Source: Rhodocyclaceae bacterium
Lineage (GTDB): Bacteria; Pseudomonadota; Gammaproteobacteria; Burkholderiales; Rhodocyclaceae
Length of the DNA stretch: 64,000 bases
NCBI GenBank assembly: GCA_028714035.1
Contig: JAQTNA010000004.1
Location: 62,001-126,000 of the forward strand
Reading direction: 5' to 3'
Shown one piece after another: positions 1 through 9,436 of this stretch. Numbering within the stretch: position 1 is the stretch's first letter; the number at the start of each line of letters is the position of its first letter. Under the pieces are notes generated by a model that searched no databases, was not told the DNA's origin, and was given only the letters and a program-made list of their open reading frames with translations. The translations under genes and the position numbers were made by a program.

Positions 1-236
1 TCCGCCTCGGGAAGATGTTCATAGGCCACCAGATCGGGATGCAGGCGGGCGTCATCGTCCCGGCGCGGACCAAAGCGCCAGCCTTCGGCGATGCGCTTGG
101 CGGCCCAGACGTCGTGGTTCACCCGGGCAATGGCTTCCACCGTGTCGCTGAGCAGTTCGGATGCCCGCGCCATGTCTTCCGGGCCGGGAACCTGCGGCGC
201 GTAGGGGCCGTGGGGAGTGTCAATGCCTGGAATCAT
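1..236 (-). CDS. RyR-domain protein, N-terminal part (runs off the window)
   Basis: The minus strand from an ATG at 236 is open to the window edge and encodes about 78 residues. The segment reading VWAAKRIAEGWRFGP followed by RRDDARLHPDLVAYEHLPE matches the conserved core of the ryanodine-receptor RyR repeat domain (VWAxxRIxEGWxYGxxRD...HPxLVPYxxLPE). Bacterial proteins with this domain are often short and of unknown function. The rest of the gene lies outside the window, so length and partner domains are unknown. The family call is firm from the motif; no function is inferred. Confidence 0.68.
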   Translation of the reverse strand, partial: MIPGIDTPHGPYAPQVPGPEDMARASELLSDTVEAIARVNHDVWAAKRIAEGWRFGPRRDDDARLHPDLVAYEHLPEA

Positions 237-332
237 GGCTGCCTCGGGGAGAGAAATCGTACTTGGCGCACCGCCTGACGCGGGAGACCAGTCTATTACA
301 AATCGCCACGGACAAAGGGTTCGGGCAAGGCG

Positions 333-1487
333 CTAGAGCCAGGCGGGCAATTGGGCGGCAAGTGCCTGCTTCTCCGCCACCGCATCGCCCAGCAGCGCAA
401 ACCCCAGCAGCTTTCCTTCTCCGTCCCGGAACAGGGCACGCACGCCGGTGGCCGTCACCGCCTCCTGCCACGCACCCGCCGCGCCCATGGGGGGCGGGCA
501 CACCACGGCGGGACAGGCCGGGGTCTTGACCACCACCGGCATGGCCGGGTAGCTCACCGCCGTATCCGTGCCGGCCAGCGTGGCGGCCAGGGCACGGGCA
601 CAGGCCATGAGCGGCAGGACGAAGGGCAGGAGCAGGCCCGCCACCTCGGCGCAGTCGCCCAGGGCGTGGATGTCCCGGGCGCTGGTGCGCAGGTTACGGT
701 CCGTGACGATGCCCCGGTTCGCCTCGATGCCGGCCGCCTGGGCCAGCGCGATGCGGGGGCGCAGGCCCACCGCGGACAGGACGAGATCGAAGGTCTCCGC
801 CTGGCCGTCGCCGGTCGTGAGGCGCAGGTGTTCGCCCTCTCGCTCCACCCGGCTGGCCGACTGGCCGAAGCGCCACTGGATGCCTAGAGCGCCCAGGGAC
901 TCGGCCATGAATCGCCCGGCCCCCGGCGGCAGCAGCCGACCCAGGGGCTGGGGCGCCAGATCGAAAACCGTGACATCAAATCCGGCACCGGTCAGGTCGT
1001 TGGCAAACTCGCAGCCGATCAGGCCCCCGCCCAGGAGGGCGAGTTTCTTCTTCCCTTCCAGGGCCTCCCGGAAGACGCCGTAGTCCACCCGGTCATTCAC
1101 CGAGAGCACGGCGCCGGCCCCATCGCCCGAGAGCGGCAGATGGATGGTATCTGCGCCCAGGGCCAGGACCAGCTTGCTGTATTCCAGGCTCGTGCTTCCC
1201 TCCGGCCCGTCCAGTTCCAGGCGATGGGCCGCGCTGTCAATTGCCCTGACCCAGGTGTAGGGCCGGATGTCCGCCTGAAGCTGGCCCGCCATCTGCTGCG
1301 CGCCGGAAAGGATCAGGGACGAGGCGGTTTTCTTCTGCGCCAGGCCGTTGGACAGCATGGGCTTGGAATAGAAGGCGCCGTCATCGGCCATGAGCAGGAT
1401 GAGCGGCACGGCCTTGTCCAGTTTCCTCAACTCCCGGGCCACCGTGTAGCCCGCCAGTCCGCCGCCGATGATGACGATGGGGTTCAT
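333..1487 (-). CDS. Rubredoxin reductase-like FAD/NAD(P)H oxidoreductase
   Basis: 384 residues starting MNPIVIIGGGLAGY, an N-terminal FAD-binding Rossmann motif (GGGLAG near residues 8-13). A second nucleotide-binding motif (LLGGGLIGCEFAND) sits in the middle, and the ALGDCAE element late in the protein binds the FAD. The layout is that of rubredoxin-NAD(+) reductases of the pyridine nucleotide-disulphide reductase superfamily. The ATG at 1487 is chosen because an AAAGGA sits just upstream, although the frame is open further. Rubredoxin and rubrerythrin genes follow immediately upstream on the same strand, so the likely role is NADH-dependent reduction of that rubredoxin. Confidence 0.88.
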   Translation of the reverse strand: MNPIVIIGGGLAGYTVARELRKLDKAVPLILLMADDGAFYSKPMLSNGLAQKKTASSLILSGAQQMAGQLQADIRPYTWVRAIDSAAHRLELDGPEGSTSLEYSKLVLALGADTIHLPLSGDGAGAVLSVNDRVDYGVFREALEGKKKLALLGGGLIGCEFANDLTGAGFDVTVFDLAPQPLGRLLPPGAGRFMAESLGALGIQWRFGQSASRVEREGEHLRLTTGDGQAETFDLVLSAVGLRPRIALAQAAGIEANRGIVTDRNLRTSARDIHALGDCAEVAGLLLPFVLPLMACARALAATLAGTDTAVSYPAMPVVVKTPACPAVVCPPPMGAAGAWQEAVTATGVRALFRDGEGKLLGFALLGDAVAEKQALAAQLPAWL

Positions 1488-1598
1488 GGTTTGTCCTTTA
1501 TTGGCAGATCGCAGGATGTGGTGAGCAACGCGAACCGCATCGTCCTGATTCCGATGCGTTTGGTGCGGTTCGTTCCTCACCGCACCCTACCCTCTCGA

Positions 1599-1763
1599 CT
1601 AGACTTCCACCATCTCGAAATCGGCCTTGGCCACGCCACAGTCGGGGCAGGCCCAGTCTTCCGGGATGTCGGCCCAGGCGGTGCCGGGGGCGATGCCGTG
1701 CTCGGGGTCTCCGGCGGCTTCGTCGTAGATGAAACCGCAAACAACGCATTGATAGGTCTTCAT
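1599..1763 (-). CDS. Rubredoxin
   Basis: 54 residues beginning [10 protein letters not shown] and ending in the second metal-binding knuckle CPDCG. The two CxxC pairs (about residues 6-9 and 39-42) ligate one iron, and the spacing and length are those of classical rubredoxins. An AGGAGA ribosome-binding site precedes the ATG. It lies between the reductase and rubrerythrin genes on the same strand and is the obvious electron carrier between them. Confidence 0.95.
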   Translation of the reverse strand: MKTYQCVVCGFIYDEAAGDPEHGIAPGTAWADIPEDWACPDCGVAKADFEMVEV

Positions 1764-1800
1764 TTTTTTCTCTCCTGATGGGTTCTGTCGGGGTTGGGGT

Positions 1801-2262
<462 letters not shown>

Positions 2263-2336
2263 GATGTTCTCCTTTTGAGTCGTGCGAAGGACCGATTCAT
2301 TCGCGACGGTTTGAATTCTAGGGAGAGGGATGGAAT

Positions 2337-2351
2337 CAATCCAATGGATTG
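2337..2351. repeat. 15-bp palindrome between the OxyR site and rubrerythrin
   Basis: CAATCCA, one central A, then TGGATTG: a perfect inverted repeat with 7-base arms. It lies downstream of the OxyR site in the rubrerythrin leader and could be a second regulator site. No known family is assigned. Confidence 0.4.
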
Positions 2352-2365
2352 TTAATATACTTTCG

Positions 2366-2380
2366 ATAGCCGATTGCTAT
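2366..2380. promoter_or_regulatory. OxyR-type operator upstream of rubrerythrin
   Basis: ATAG, seven bases, CTAT: the half-unit of the OxyR consensus (ATAGnTnnnAnCTAT). It lies 104 bp upstream of the rubrerythrin start, and the oxyR gene is next to it. On the minus strand it is followed by an AT-rich stretch (TATATTAAC) that could be a -10 region. A second full half-unit at the consensus spacing is not evident. Confidence 0.6.
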
Positions 2381-2420
2381 CACACAACGGGGCGCGGGAA
2401 CTGGAGAACGAGCCCGGGGC

Positions 2421-3329
2421 TCAGACCGGCGTGACGCCGGGCAACCGGCAGGCGAGGATGGCCCGGCGCAGCACATCCATGGCCTGGGGCCGGGGGAAGG
2501 AGGCGCGCCAGGCCAGGGCCACCCGGCGGGAGGGCTCGGGCTCCGAGAAGGAGCGAATGGCGAGCAGGGGATTGTGGGCCGAGTCGTCGGTTGCCGTGCA
2601 GGGCAGGACGGTGATGGCGATGCCGCTGGCCACCATCTGGCGTATGGTCTCCAGGGAACTGCCCTCCAGGGTGCGTTGCAGGGTTCCGTCCGGGCTGTGG
2701 CGGGGGCAGGCCTCCAGCACCTGGTCGCGGAAGCAGTTGCCGGCTCCCAGGAGCAGCAACTTCTCGTCCTCCAGGTCTTGCGGCGGAATGCTCTCCCGCC
2801 CGCTCCAGGGGTGGCCCACGGGCATGACCACGCGGAAAGGCTCATCGTAGAGCGCCTGGGTGACGATGCCCGGCTCGCCGAAGGGCAGGGCGATGACGAT
2901 GACATCCACCTCACCGGCCCGGAGCTTCTCCGCCAGGCGATGGGTGTAGTTCTCCTCGATGAAGAGGGGCATGTTGGGCGCCCGCTCGTGCATCAGGGGA
3001 ATCAGCCGGGGCAGCAGATAGGGTCCGATGGTGTAGATGGCCCCGAGGCGCAGCGGCCCGGAGAGGGGGTCCTTGCCCGCCTGGGCCATCTCCTTCACCT
3101 GGGCCGCCTCGTTCAGCACCTTTTCCGCCTGGGCCACGATACGCTCGCCCACGGGGGTGACCCGCACCTCGCCCTGGCCGCGCTCGAAGATCATCACCCC
3201 CAGTTCGTCCTCCAGCTTCTTCACCGCCACGGACAAGGTGGGCTGAGCCACGAAGCAGCGCTCTGCCGCCCGCCCGAAGTGGCGTTCCCGGGCGAGTACG
3301 ACAATATAGCGCAGGTCGGTGAGGGTCAT
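2421..3329 (-). CDS. oxyR: OxyR, LysR-family peroxide-sensing regulator
   Basis: 302 residues with an N-terminal winged HTH (MTLTDLRYIVVLARERHFGRA) and a LysR effector domain. The segment GAGNCFRDQVLEAC places cysteines at positions 199 and 208, the same numbers as the redox pair of E. coli OxyR, so it should form the peroxide-sensing disulphide. It reads in the same direction as rubrerythrin, with the intergenic region at 2263-2420 holding an OxyR-type site. A peroxide regulator sitting beside its probable target operon is good contextual support. Confidence 0.93.
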   Translation of the reverse strand: MTLTDLRYIVVLARERHFGRAAERCFVAQPTLSVAVKKLEDELGVMIFERGQGEVRVTPVGERIVAQAEKVLNEAAQVKEMAQAGKDPLSGPLRLGAIYTIGPYLLPRLIPLMHERAPNMPLFIEENYTHRLAEKLRAGEVDVIVIALPFGEPGIVTQALYDEPFRVVMPVGHPWSGRESIPPQDLEDEKLLLLGAGNCFRDQVLEACPRHSPDGTLQRTLEGSSLETIRQMVASGIAITVLPCTATDDSAHNPLLAIRSFSEPEPSRRVALAWRASFPRPQAMDVLRRAILACRLPGVTPV

Positions 3330-3334
3330 TTTCA

Positions 3335-3362
3335 GGGATCAGGAATCAGGGGGCGGGATCAG
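3335..3362. repeat. Short GGGATCAG-type repeat tract
   Basis: Imperfect tandem GATCAGG units lie in front of the oxyR start. The same kind of tract recurs at 30768-30802 upstream of ubiB. It looks like simple-sequence noise seeded at gene boundaries. Confidence 0.45.
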
Positions 3363-3412
3363 TATTGTCGTATATTACCGGTTCCCGATTTCCCATTGCG
3401 AGTTTGCGTCCC

Positions 3413-4045
3413 ATGAAAGCCGTCATCATCCCCGTCACCGCCTACGAACAGAACTGCTCCCTCATCTGGTGCGAGCGCACGAAAAAGGCGGCCCTGATTG
3501 ACGCTGGCGGCGATATCCCGGAACTCCTGGCGGAAGTCGAGGCCCAGGGCCTCACCCTGGAGCGCCTGCTGGTGACCCACGGCCACCTGGACCACGCCGG
3601 GGGCGTGGCAGACCTGTCGGAAAGGCTGCATATCCCGGTGGAAGGGCCCCAGGAGGAGGACAAGTTCTGGCTGGACGGCATGGCCAACCAGGCGCGCATG
3701 TTCGGTTTCCCCCCCACCCGCGGCTTCACGCCGGATCGCTGGCTGCACGACGGCGACACGGTCAAGGTGGGGGACGAGGAGCTGGAGGTGCTGCACTGCC
3801 CCGGCCATACCCCGGGCCACGTGGTCTTCTTCCACCGGGGAAGCCGCATGGCCTTCGTCGGCGACGTGCTGTTCCAGAACTCCATTGGCCGCACGGATTT
3901 CCCCAAGGGCAACCACGCCGCCCTGATCTCTTCCATCCGGAACAAGCTCTTCCCCCTGGGCGACGACGTGGTGTTCGTCCCCGGCCACGGTCCCGCCTCC
4001 ACCTTCGGCGACGAGCGGCGCAACAATCCCTACGTAGCAGGCTGA
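3413..4045 (+). CDS. MBL-fold hydrolase of the YcbL / glyoxalase II-like group
   Basis: 210 residues from MKAVIIPVTAYEQNC. The metal-binding signature THGHLDHAGG puts the ligands at His56, His58, Asp60 and His61; a further GHTPGH and the late GHGP element complete the dinuclear zinc site. The group contains type II glyoxalases and YcbL-like thioesterases, and the exact substrate cannot be read from sequence. The internal ATG at 3413 is preferred over upstream in-frame starts because the family begins here. It is divergent from oxyR. Confidence 0.85.
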   Translation: MKAVIIPVTAYEQNCSLIWCERTKKAALIDAGGDIPELLAEVEAQGLTLERLLVTHGHLDHAGGVADLSERLHIPVEGPQEEDKFWLDGMANQARMFGFPPTRGFTPDRWLHDGDTVKVGDEELEVLHCPGHTPGHVVFFHRGSRMAFVGDVLFQNSIGRTDFPKGNHAALISSIRNKLFPLGDDVVFVPGHGPASTFGDERRNNPYVAG

Positions 4046-4060
4046 CTTGCATAGATTTTC

Positions 4061-5083
4061 ATGAAATCTCCCCTGCTACATTTCCGCGGCGCCTTCCTGT
4101 TCTCCCTGCTGGCGGTGGCGGGCGGTGGCGTGCTGGGCGGCGCCCAGGGAGCGCTCACCGTCTTCTTCCTGGCCGTCCTGGAAACCTCCCTGTCCTTCGA
4201 CAACGCCGTGGTGAACGCCGGGGTGCTGAACGGCTGGAACGAGGCCTGGCGCCGGCGTTTCCTGATCTGGGGCATCCTGGTGGCGGTGTTCGGCATGCGC
4301 ATCGTCTTCCCCCTGCTCATCGTCGGCCTGGCCGGGGCCATCGGCCCGGTCGAGGTGCTGGACCTGGCGCTCCACCGGCCCGAGGAATACAGCCGTATCC
4401 TGACTTCGGCCCACCACCAGATCGCTGCCTTCGGTGGCGCCTTCCTGATGATGGTGTTCCTCAAGTTCTTCGTGGACCGGCACAAGACGGATCACTGGCT
4501 CAACCTTATCGAGCGGCCCCTCAAACGCCTGGGCAAGCTGGAGGCGATCGAAGGTGCCCTCACCCTGAGCCTGATCCTGGGCGCCGCCCATCTGCTACCG
4601 GAGCCGGAGCGGGGGGAATTCATCGTCGCCGGGGTCTGGGGCGTGGTGACCTACATCCTGGCCAAGGGACTCTCGGCCGTACTGGGCGGCGAGGAGACGG
4701 GGCCGGAGCAGAACCACGGCGCCCAGCTGATACGCCAGGGAATAGGCGGCTTTCTCTACCTGGAGTTGCTGGACGCCAGCTTTTCCTTCGATGGCGTCAT
4801 CGCCGCCTTCGCCATGACCAACAACCTGTTCATCATCGCCCTGGGCCTGGGCGCGGGCGCCATGTTCGTGCGTTCCTTTACACTGCTCATGGTGGAGCGG
4901 GGAACTCTCAGGACATATCGCTATCTAGAGCACGGAGCGTTCTGGGCCATCGGCGCCCTGGCCGTCATCATGCTGGCCGGCGTCAAGTTCCATATCCCGG
5001 AAGCCGTTACCGGCCTGCTCGGCGCCCTGCTGATCGTCCTGTCCCTGGGCAGCTCGATCCGGGCCAACCGCCGCAAGCCATAA
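4061..5083 (+). CDS. DUF475 integral membrane protein (TerC superfamily)
   Basis: 340 residues with about nine hydrophobic helices. The conserved acidic signatures [13 protein letters not shown] near the N-terminus and [17 protein letters not shown] in the second half are the paired SFDN/SFDG motifs of the DUF475/TerC superfamily, which is associated with metal-ion export or tolerance. It starts 15 bp after the MBL hydrolase gene and is followed closely by htpX, so the three may be co-transcribed. The metal is not predictable from sequence. Confidence 0.85.
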   Translation: MKSPLLHFRGAFLFSLLAVAGGGVLGGAQGALTVFFLAVLETSLSFDNAVVNAGVLNGWNEAWRRRFLIWGILVAVFGMRIVFPLLIVGLAGAIGPVEVLDLALHRPEEYSRILTSAHHQIAAFGGAFLMMVFLKFFVDRHKTDHWLNLIERPLKRLGKLEAIEGALTLSLILGAAHLLPEPERGEFIVAGVWGVVTYILAKGLSAVLGGEETGPEQNHGAQLIRQGIGGFLYLELLDASFSFDGVIAAFAMTNNLFIIALGLGAGAMFVRSFTLLMVERGTLRTYRYLEHGAFWAIGALAVIMLAGVKFHIPEAVTGLLGALLIVLSLGSSIRANRRKP

Positions 5084-5105
5084 ACCATCATCCAAGGGGA
5101 TACCC

Positions 5106-5981
5106 ATGAAAAGAGTCTTCCTGTTCATCTTCACCAACCTCGCGGTCATGCTGGTGCTGGGCACCGCCGCCAGCCTCCTGGGCGTGAACCGCTATCTCAC
5201 CGCCAACGGCCTGAATCTCTCCCTGCTGCTGGGCTTTGCCGGCGTCATGGGCTTCGGCGGCGCCTTCATCTCGCTCCTCATGTCCAAGTTCATGGCCAAG
5301 TGGAGCACGGGCGCACGCATCATCGAACAACCCGCGAACCAGACCGAGCGCTGGCTGGTGGACACGGTCGCCCGCCTGGCGCAGCGCGCGGGCCTGGCCA
5401 TGCCGGAAGTCGCCATCTACGAGGGCGACCCCAACGCCTTCGCCACCGGCCCCAGCCGGAACAATTCCCTGGTGGCCGTATCCACCGGGCTGCTCTACAA
5501 CATGACCGAGCGGGAAGTGGAGGCGGTGCTGGCCCACGAGATTTCCCACGTGGCCAATGGCGACATGGTGACCCTGACCCTGATCCAGGGGGTGGTGAAT
5601 ACCTTCGTTACCTTCCTGTCCCGGGTCATTGGCTACTTCGTGGACGGTTTCCTGCGCCGGAATGACTCGGAATCCCGAGGCCCGGGCATCGGCTACATGG
5701 TGACGGTCATGGTCTGCGACCTGCTCTTCGGCATCCTGGCCAGCATGATCGTCATGTACTTCTCCCGCCAGCGGGAATTCCGGGCCGATGCCGGCGCCGC
5801 CGGCCTCTTGGGCACGCCCCAGCCCATGATCGCCGCCCTGCAGCGCCTGGGGGGCCTCAGCCCCGAGCCCCTGCCCCAGAACATGGCCTCCTCGGGCATC
5901 GCCGGCGGCGGCAGCATGATGGCCCTCTTCGCCAGCCATCCCAGCATGGAAGAGCGCATCGCGGCACTCCAGGGAAGGTGA
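5106..5981 (+). CDS. htpX: HtpX, membrane zinc metalloprotease
   Basis: 291 residues, the usual HtpX length, with two N-terminal membrane helices and a second hydrophobic pair after the catalytic motif. The zinc-binding HEISH sits at residues 144-148, and the glutamate ligand follows in [12 protein letters not shown]. HtpX degrades damaged inner-membrane proteins together with FtsH. An AAGGGGA site precedes the ATG. Confidence 0.95.
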   Translation: MKRVFLFIFTNLAVMLVLGTAASLLGVNRYLTANGLNLSLLLGFAGVMGFGGAFISLLMSKFMAKWSTGARIIEQPANQTERWLVDTVARLAQRAGLAMPEVAIYEGDPNAFATGPSRNNSLVAVSTGLLYNMTEREVEAVLAHEISHVANGDMVTLTLIQGVVNTFVTFLSRVIGYFVDGFLRRNDSESRGPGIGYMVTVMVCDLLFGILASMIVMYFSRQREFRADAGAAGLLGTPQPMIAALQRLGGLSPEPLPQNMASSGIAGGGSMMALFASHPSMEERIAALQGR

Positions 5982-6007
5982 GATTCCGACCGTAAAGGAA
6001 AGCTGCC

Positions 6008-6634
6008 ATGTCCGAATGCTTCAACAATCCCACCCCGCCCCGGCCCGCTTCCGGCATAGGCATCCCGCGGCCGGGACGTTTCGATCCCCAGGCCTTCGAG
6101 AAGGCGGTGGGCGATCTGCTCTCCGCCTGCGGCATGGCCGAGGACACCCAGCACATGGGCCGCACGGCGCAGAGGGTGCGCGACCTCTGGCAGCGGCGGC
6201 TCCTGGGCGGCTACGACCTGGACCCGGCCGAGGCCCTGGGGGAGGGTTTCGAGGACGACCGGGCCGACATGGTGGTGATCCGGGGCATCGCCGTCCATGG
6301 CGTCTGCCCGCACCACCTGGTGCCTTTCCGGGGCGTGGCGCACGTCGCCTACATTCCCGGCGGCCGGCTGCATGGTTTCGGACGCATCGCCCGCCTGGTG
6401 GATGCCATCGGCCACCGCTTCACCTACCAGGAATGGATGACCCGGGACATCGCCGAGGCCCTGCTCACTCACGGCAAGGCCCAGGGCGCGGCCTGCGTCA
6501 TCCACGCCGAGCAACTGTGCCTGCTCCTGGGCGAGGACAGGCGCGGCGACGAGCGGGTGGTCACCCAGGCCTTCGCCGGCAGTTTCTCCGACTCGCCCCA
6601 GTTGAGGAATGAGTTCCTGCAAGCCATACGGTAG
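6008..6634 (+). CDS. folE: GTP cyclohydrolase I-like protein, divergent
   Basis: 208 residues aligning with the FolE core: VCPHHLVPFRGVAHVAYIPG, then GRIARLVDAIGHRF, then an IAEAL segment. Zinc ligands by comparison with E. coli would be Cys100, His103 and Cys171. The family motif HxCMxxRG near the end reads QLCLLLGE here, so Gln169 takes the place of the conserved His (His179 in E. coli). The enzyme would make dihydroneopterin triphosphate, but this substitution makes activity uncertain. Symbol by homology only. Confidence 0.72.
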   Translation: MSECFNNPTPPRPASGIGIPRPGRFDPQAFEKAVGDLLSACGMAEDTQHMGRTAQRVRDLWQRRLLGGYDLDPAEALGEGFEDDRADMVVIRGIAVHGVCPHHLVPFRGVAHVAYIPGGRLHGFGRIARLVDAIGHRFTYQEWMTRDIAEALLTHGKAQGAACVIHAEQLCLLLGEDRRGDERVVTQAFAGSFSDSPQLRNEFLQAIR

Positions 6635-6643
6635 AAGGCCCAC

Positions 6644-7372
6644 TCACTCCTTGAGCGGCGGCACGGCGATGCCGTGCTCCTTGAGGAACTGCCAGACCTT
6701 CTTCTTGTAGGGGAAGATGGGGGAATCGGGGGCGGGGAAATCATCGAAGAACGATTTGCTAAGGGGATCCCTAACCTTTCCTTCGTAATCGTACCTGGCA
6801 CCGAGCTCGATCAGGCACCAGACTACGTCCCAGTCGGCGCCGATCGCGGCATCGCTAATGATTGGATCACCCATCCGGCTCGTGATGTCCAGGTTTGCCC
6901 CAAGCGCCTTCATGTGCCGGATGAATTCGCAGTTGCGGTCATTGACGAAGCGCATGATCACCGGATCGTCGTCCGGCCGCCTGGTGTCCGGATTGCCGCC
7001 GCCGCGGATGACGGCGAACATGATCTCGGGCGCGTTGCGGTAGTTCTCCACCGCCAGGCTCACCGGGCCGTTGCCGTCCCCGGCCCTGGCGTTGGGGTCG
7101 GCGCCTCTTGCCAGCAGTTCCGCCACCGCCTGGGGCTTCAGGCGGTCCACCGCCAGCATGAGGGGGGTGACGTCATGGATGCCCCGGGCGTTGGGGTTGG
7201 CGCCGGAGGCGATGGCCCGGGCGATGGCGCTTCGGTCGTCCGCCTGGATCGCCCCGTCCAGCAGGGCATCCGGTCCCTGGAAATACTTGCTCATGTTCGC
7301 TCCCTGTGCATGGCTCAGAAAAAGGGCCGCCAGCGCCGACAAGGTCAGGCGCAAGGCCGAGGTGATGCTCAT
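6644..7372 (-). CDS. Exported ankyrin-repeat protein, probable immunity partner
   Basis: 242 residues. The start MSITSALRLTLSALAALFLSHAQG looks like a Sec signal peptide, so the protein is probably periplasmic. Ankyrin repeats follow, for example HDVTPLMLAVDRLKPQAVAELLARGADPNARAG given in parts as DVTPLMLAV and ELLARGADPNARAGDG. Its ATG overlaps the restored stop codon of the upstream lipase-like gene (ATGA at 7369-7372), showing translational coupling. Periplasmic ankyrin proteins encoded right after phospholipase effectors commonly neutralise them; that role is inferred from context. Confidence 0.75.
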   Translation of the reverse strand: MSITSALRLTLSALAALFLSHAQGANMSKYFQGPDALLDGAIQADDRSAIARAIASGANPNARGIHDVTPLMLAVDRLKPQAVAELLARGADPNARAGDGNGPVSLAVENYRNAPEIMFAVIRGGGNPDTRRPDDDPVIMRFVNDRNCEFIRHMKALGANLDITSRMGDPIISDAAIGADWDVVWCLIELGARYDYEGKVRDPLSKSFFDDFPAPDSPIFPYKKKVWQFLKEHGIAVPPLKE

Positions 7373-8558
7373 TGTCCGTCCTCCAGGCCGCAACGGGCCA
7401 CGAAATCGTCCAGGCTTTCCCGGTCCCGGGCGATGTTTTCCTTCATGGGATCGAGGACGTTCTCCATCTGGTGCTGGGCCAGCTTGCCCAGGTTGGGGCC
7501 GAGAGGGGCCGCCCGGCCGCCCCGTCCTGCTCCATGCCGACGATCTTCCGGTCCAGTTCCTTCAGGTAGGCCGCCAACTCATCCTGGAAGCCGGGATCGT
7601 CCTTGCCGTCGGGCCGTTCCGGATTGCGGTGGTCAATCTTCATCGGATTCACCAGCCAGCGGTTCTCGCCCGCCAGTTCGCCCCGCAGGAATCTGACATT
7701 GGCGATCTGTTGCTCCGGGTCCGTGGTCTCGTTCATGGTGGTGAGGAAGTCGTCTTCCGAACGGAAGGCGCGGGTGCGCGATTCCAGGGAGCCGAAGTCC
7801 CCATTGCCCGTGTGCACCAAGGAATTCGGGTGTAGCCCCGCCGAGTTGAACACATAGGCCCGGGCATCCCGGCTGACCAGCGCCGCCTCCTGCGCCAATC
7901 CTCCACCCTTCAAGTAGCCCGCCACATCAAAGGAAACACCTCGCTTCGAAAGTCTTCGGGTTAAACGCCGCATCGCCGCGTATTGATCCGTGTCCATGCC
8001 TTCCCCATTCCGGGTGTTGGTCTGCCAGTCCACCAGGGAATTGGGTTCGGTATCCCTGGCCACCAGGATCAGCCTGCCGGTGGCCTCATCCTTATACATG
8101 GCGGCGCGAAAGCCCGTCTTGTCGTTGCGCAAGTCCCCGTCCTTGATGGTGCCGCGGGGCAGGTGCAGGGCATCGCACAGGTCGTCGGCCTTGTCCGGCA
8201 GGCGGGTGAGACAGGTGCCTTGGGGAGGGTCGTCCGCCGGCTTGTCGTTCAGCTTGTTCATGTCGTCCGCCGCCCGGGCATAGGGCAGGGCCTGCCGATA
8301 GCGGTTGAAACGGCGCAGGGTCGGTCCCAGGGTGAGCGCCTTCTTCCGGCATGCGCTGGAGTCCGCGGACAGCAGGCTGGGGGCATCGTCGCTCGGCAGC
8401 AGGCCCGTGGCAGGCTCCGGCGCTCCCGTGTACGACTCGATCCGCGCCTGCGCCGCCCTGGACAATTGCTCGTCGGAGGCCGCGGCGGCCTTGCACGGAT
8501 TCTGGCAGGGCAGGACGCTGCTCGGAGGCGCGATGCGATCGAACCGGGTGTCGAGCAT
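7369..8558 (-). pseudogene. Lipase-like secreted effector gene, frameshifted and lacking the nucleophile
   Basis: From MLDTRFDRIAPPSS the frame encodes an alpha/beta-hydrolase-like protein (ILVARDTEPNSLVDW, then the elbow DVAGYLKGGGLAQEAALVS, then FNSAGLHP). This arrangement resembles phospholipase effectors linked to type VI secretion. The usual GHSKGG elbow reads GYLKGG, so the Ser is Leu216 (codon 7911-7913). The frame ends early at 7443, but the conserved-looking tail (LGPNLGKLAQHQMENVLDP...) continues in another frame to a TGA at 7369. A one-base deletion around 7495-7540 explains this. No vgrG is in the window. Confidence 0.62.
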
Positions 8559-8562
8559 GGCA

Positions 8563-8943
8563 CTACTCCGCCGCCACCGGCCCCGGTGCGCCGGGATCCG
8601 CAAACTCGAAATCGGAGAAGCGGAAATAGCCGCGCTCGGAGAGGAAGCGCTTGATGCCGACCTCGTGTTGGGCCAGATGCCCGATGAGGGCCCGGACCGG
8701 GCCGGCGGCCACGCCCTGGTGTTCGCAGACCGCCAGGAATACCAGCACCAGTGCACAGTCGTGCTCGCTCAGGCCGCGCACCGCGGGCCAGGCGGCCGCC
8801 CAGCCGGCATATTCCGGCGCCTGGGCGCCCAGCCAGTGAATGAATTGCGGATTCCGGCAGCGGGAGGTGACGAATCTTCTCAGTCTCCCATAGAAGTACG
8901 ACTCGTCCAGCCTGTCCATCTGTTCCTTGCTGATGCGGATCAT
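8563..8943 (-). CDS. Small protein upstream of the lipase-like effector
   Basis: 126 residues from MIRISKEQMDRLDESYFYGRLRRFV, chosen because this opening resembles small proteins encoded beside type VI effector genes; the frame is open 24 codons further upstream. No catalytic motif is visible. The stop codon lies four bases before the effector start, so the two are co-translated. A chaperone or adaptor role is an inference from position. Confidence 0.6.
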   Translation of the reverse strand: MIRISKEQMDRLDESYFYGRLRRFVTSRCRNPQFIHWLGAQAPEYAGWAAAWPAVRGLSEHDCALVLVFLAVCEHQGVAAGPVRALIGHLAQHEVGIKRFLSERGYFRFSDFEFADPGAPGPVAAE

Positions 8944-9436
8944 CACGATGTTCCGGGCCAACCGCCGCCAAACCGGCGGAAAATCAGCCCTCCCCTTCAA
9001 AATCAAATGAGTCAAACAAACACCCCGCTCAGGGCGGTGACAAGATTCAGGGACGAGTCGCCATTTGAATATGACACACGCACCGTGTCAATGACATTTC
9101 TAAAGGAGTGCCGCCGTGGTTGGCGCGACCAGATCGTGGAGGCCGCACGCCCTCTTCCAGGCCGAGACAGAGTTGCCTGCTCCGGGCGGTCGGAGCAGCG
9201 GAGAGGCTGCGAACTCAAGCCGGCGCAGCAACGCTTCACCGAAGACATCGAGAAAATCCCCCGCCTGGCTGCTCGAGCGCGTCCGGCTCAGCCGAATTCC
9301 CCTGCCCACAGACCCGGCCCGGGCCTTTCCTGCGTCGCGCTCTGTCGCAACACCACGCCATCATGGCGGCATGGCTACCACTTTCGCCCACTATGCGCCC
9401 GGCACAGGGCGTGCCACAATCCGGCGCGGAACGCTT
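8944..9436. other. Intergenic region between effector cassette and WYL fragment
   Basis: About 490 bp with no gene I can support; the open frames here are low-complexity shadows. It should hold the promoter of the leftward effector cassette. One inverted repeat, TGACAC-N7-GTGTCA at 9072-9090, could be an operator. Confidence 0.5.
9072..9090. promoter_or_regulatory. Inverted repeat, possible operator
   Basis: TGACAC and GTGTCA arms separated by seven bases. It lies about 130 bp upstream of the first gene of the effector cassette and about 350 bp upstream of the WYL fragment. Its function is unknown. Confidence 0.3.

Noticed and set aside
9116..9436. In-frame extension upstream of the WYL fragment
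   Set aside because: The residues before MSFTPDT look like translated intergenic DNA; family members start at this Met.
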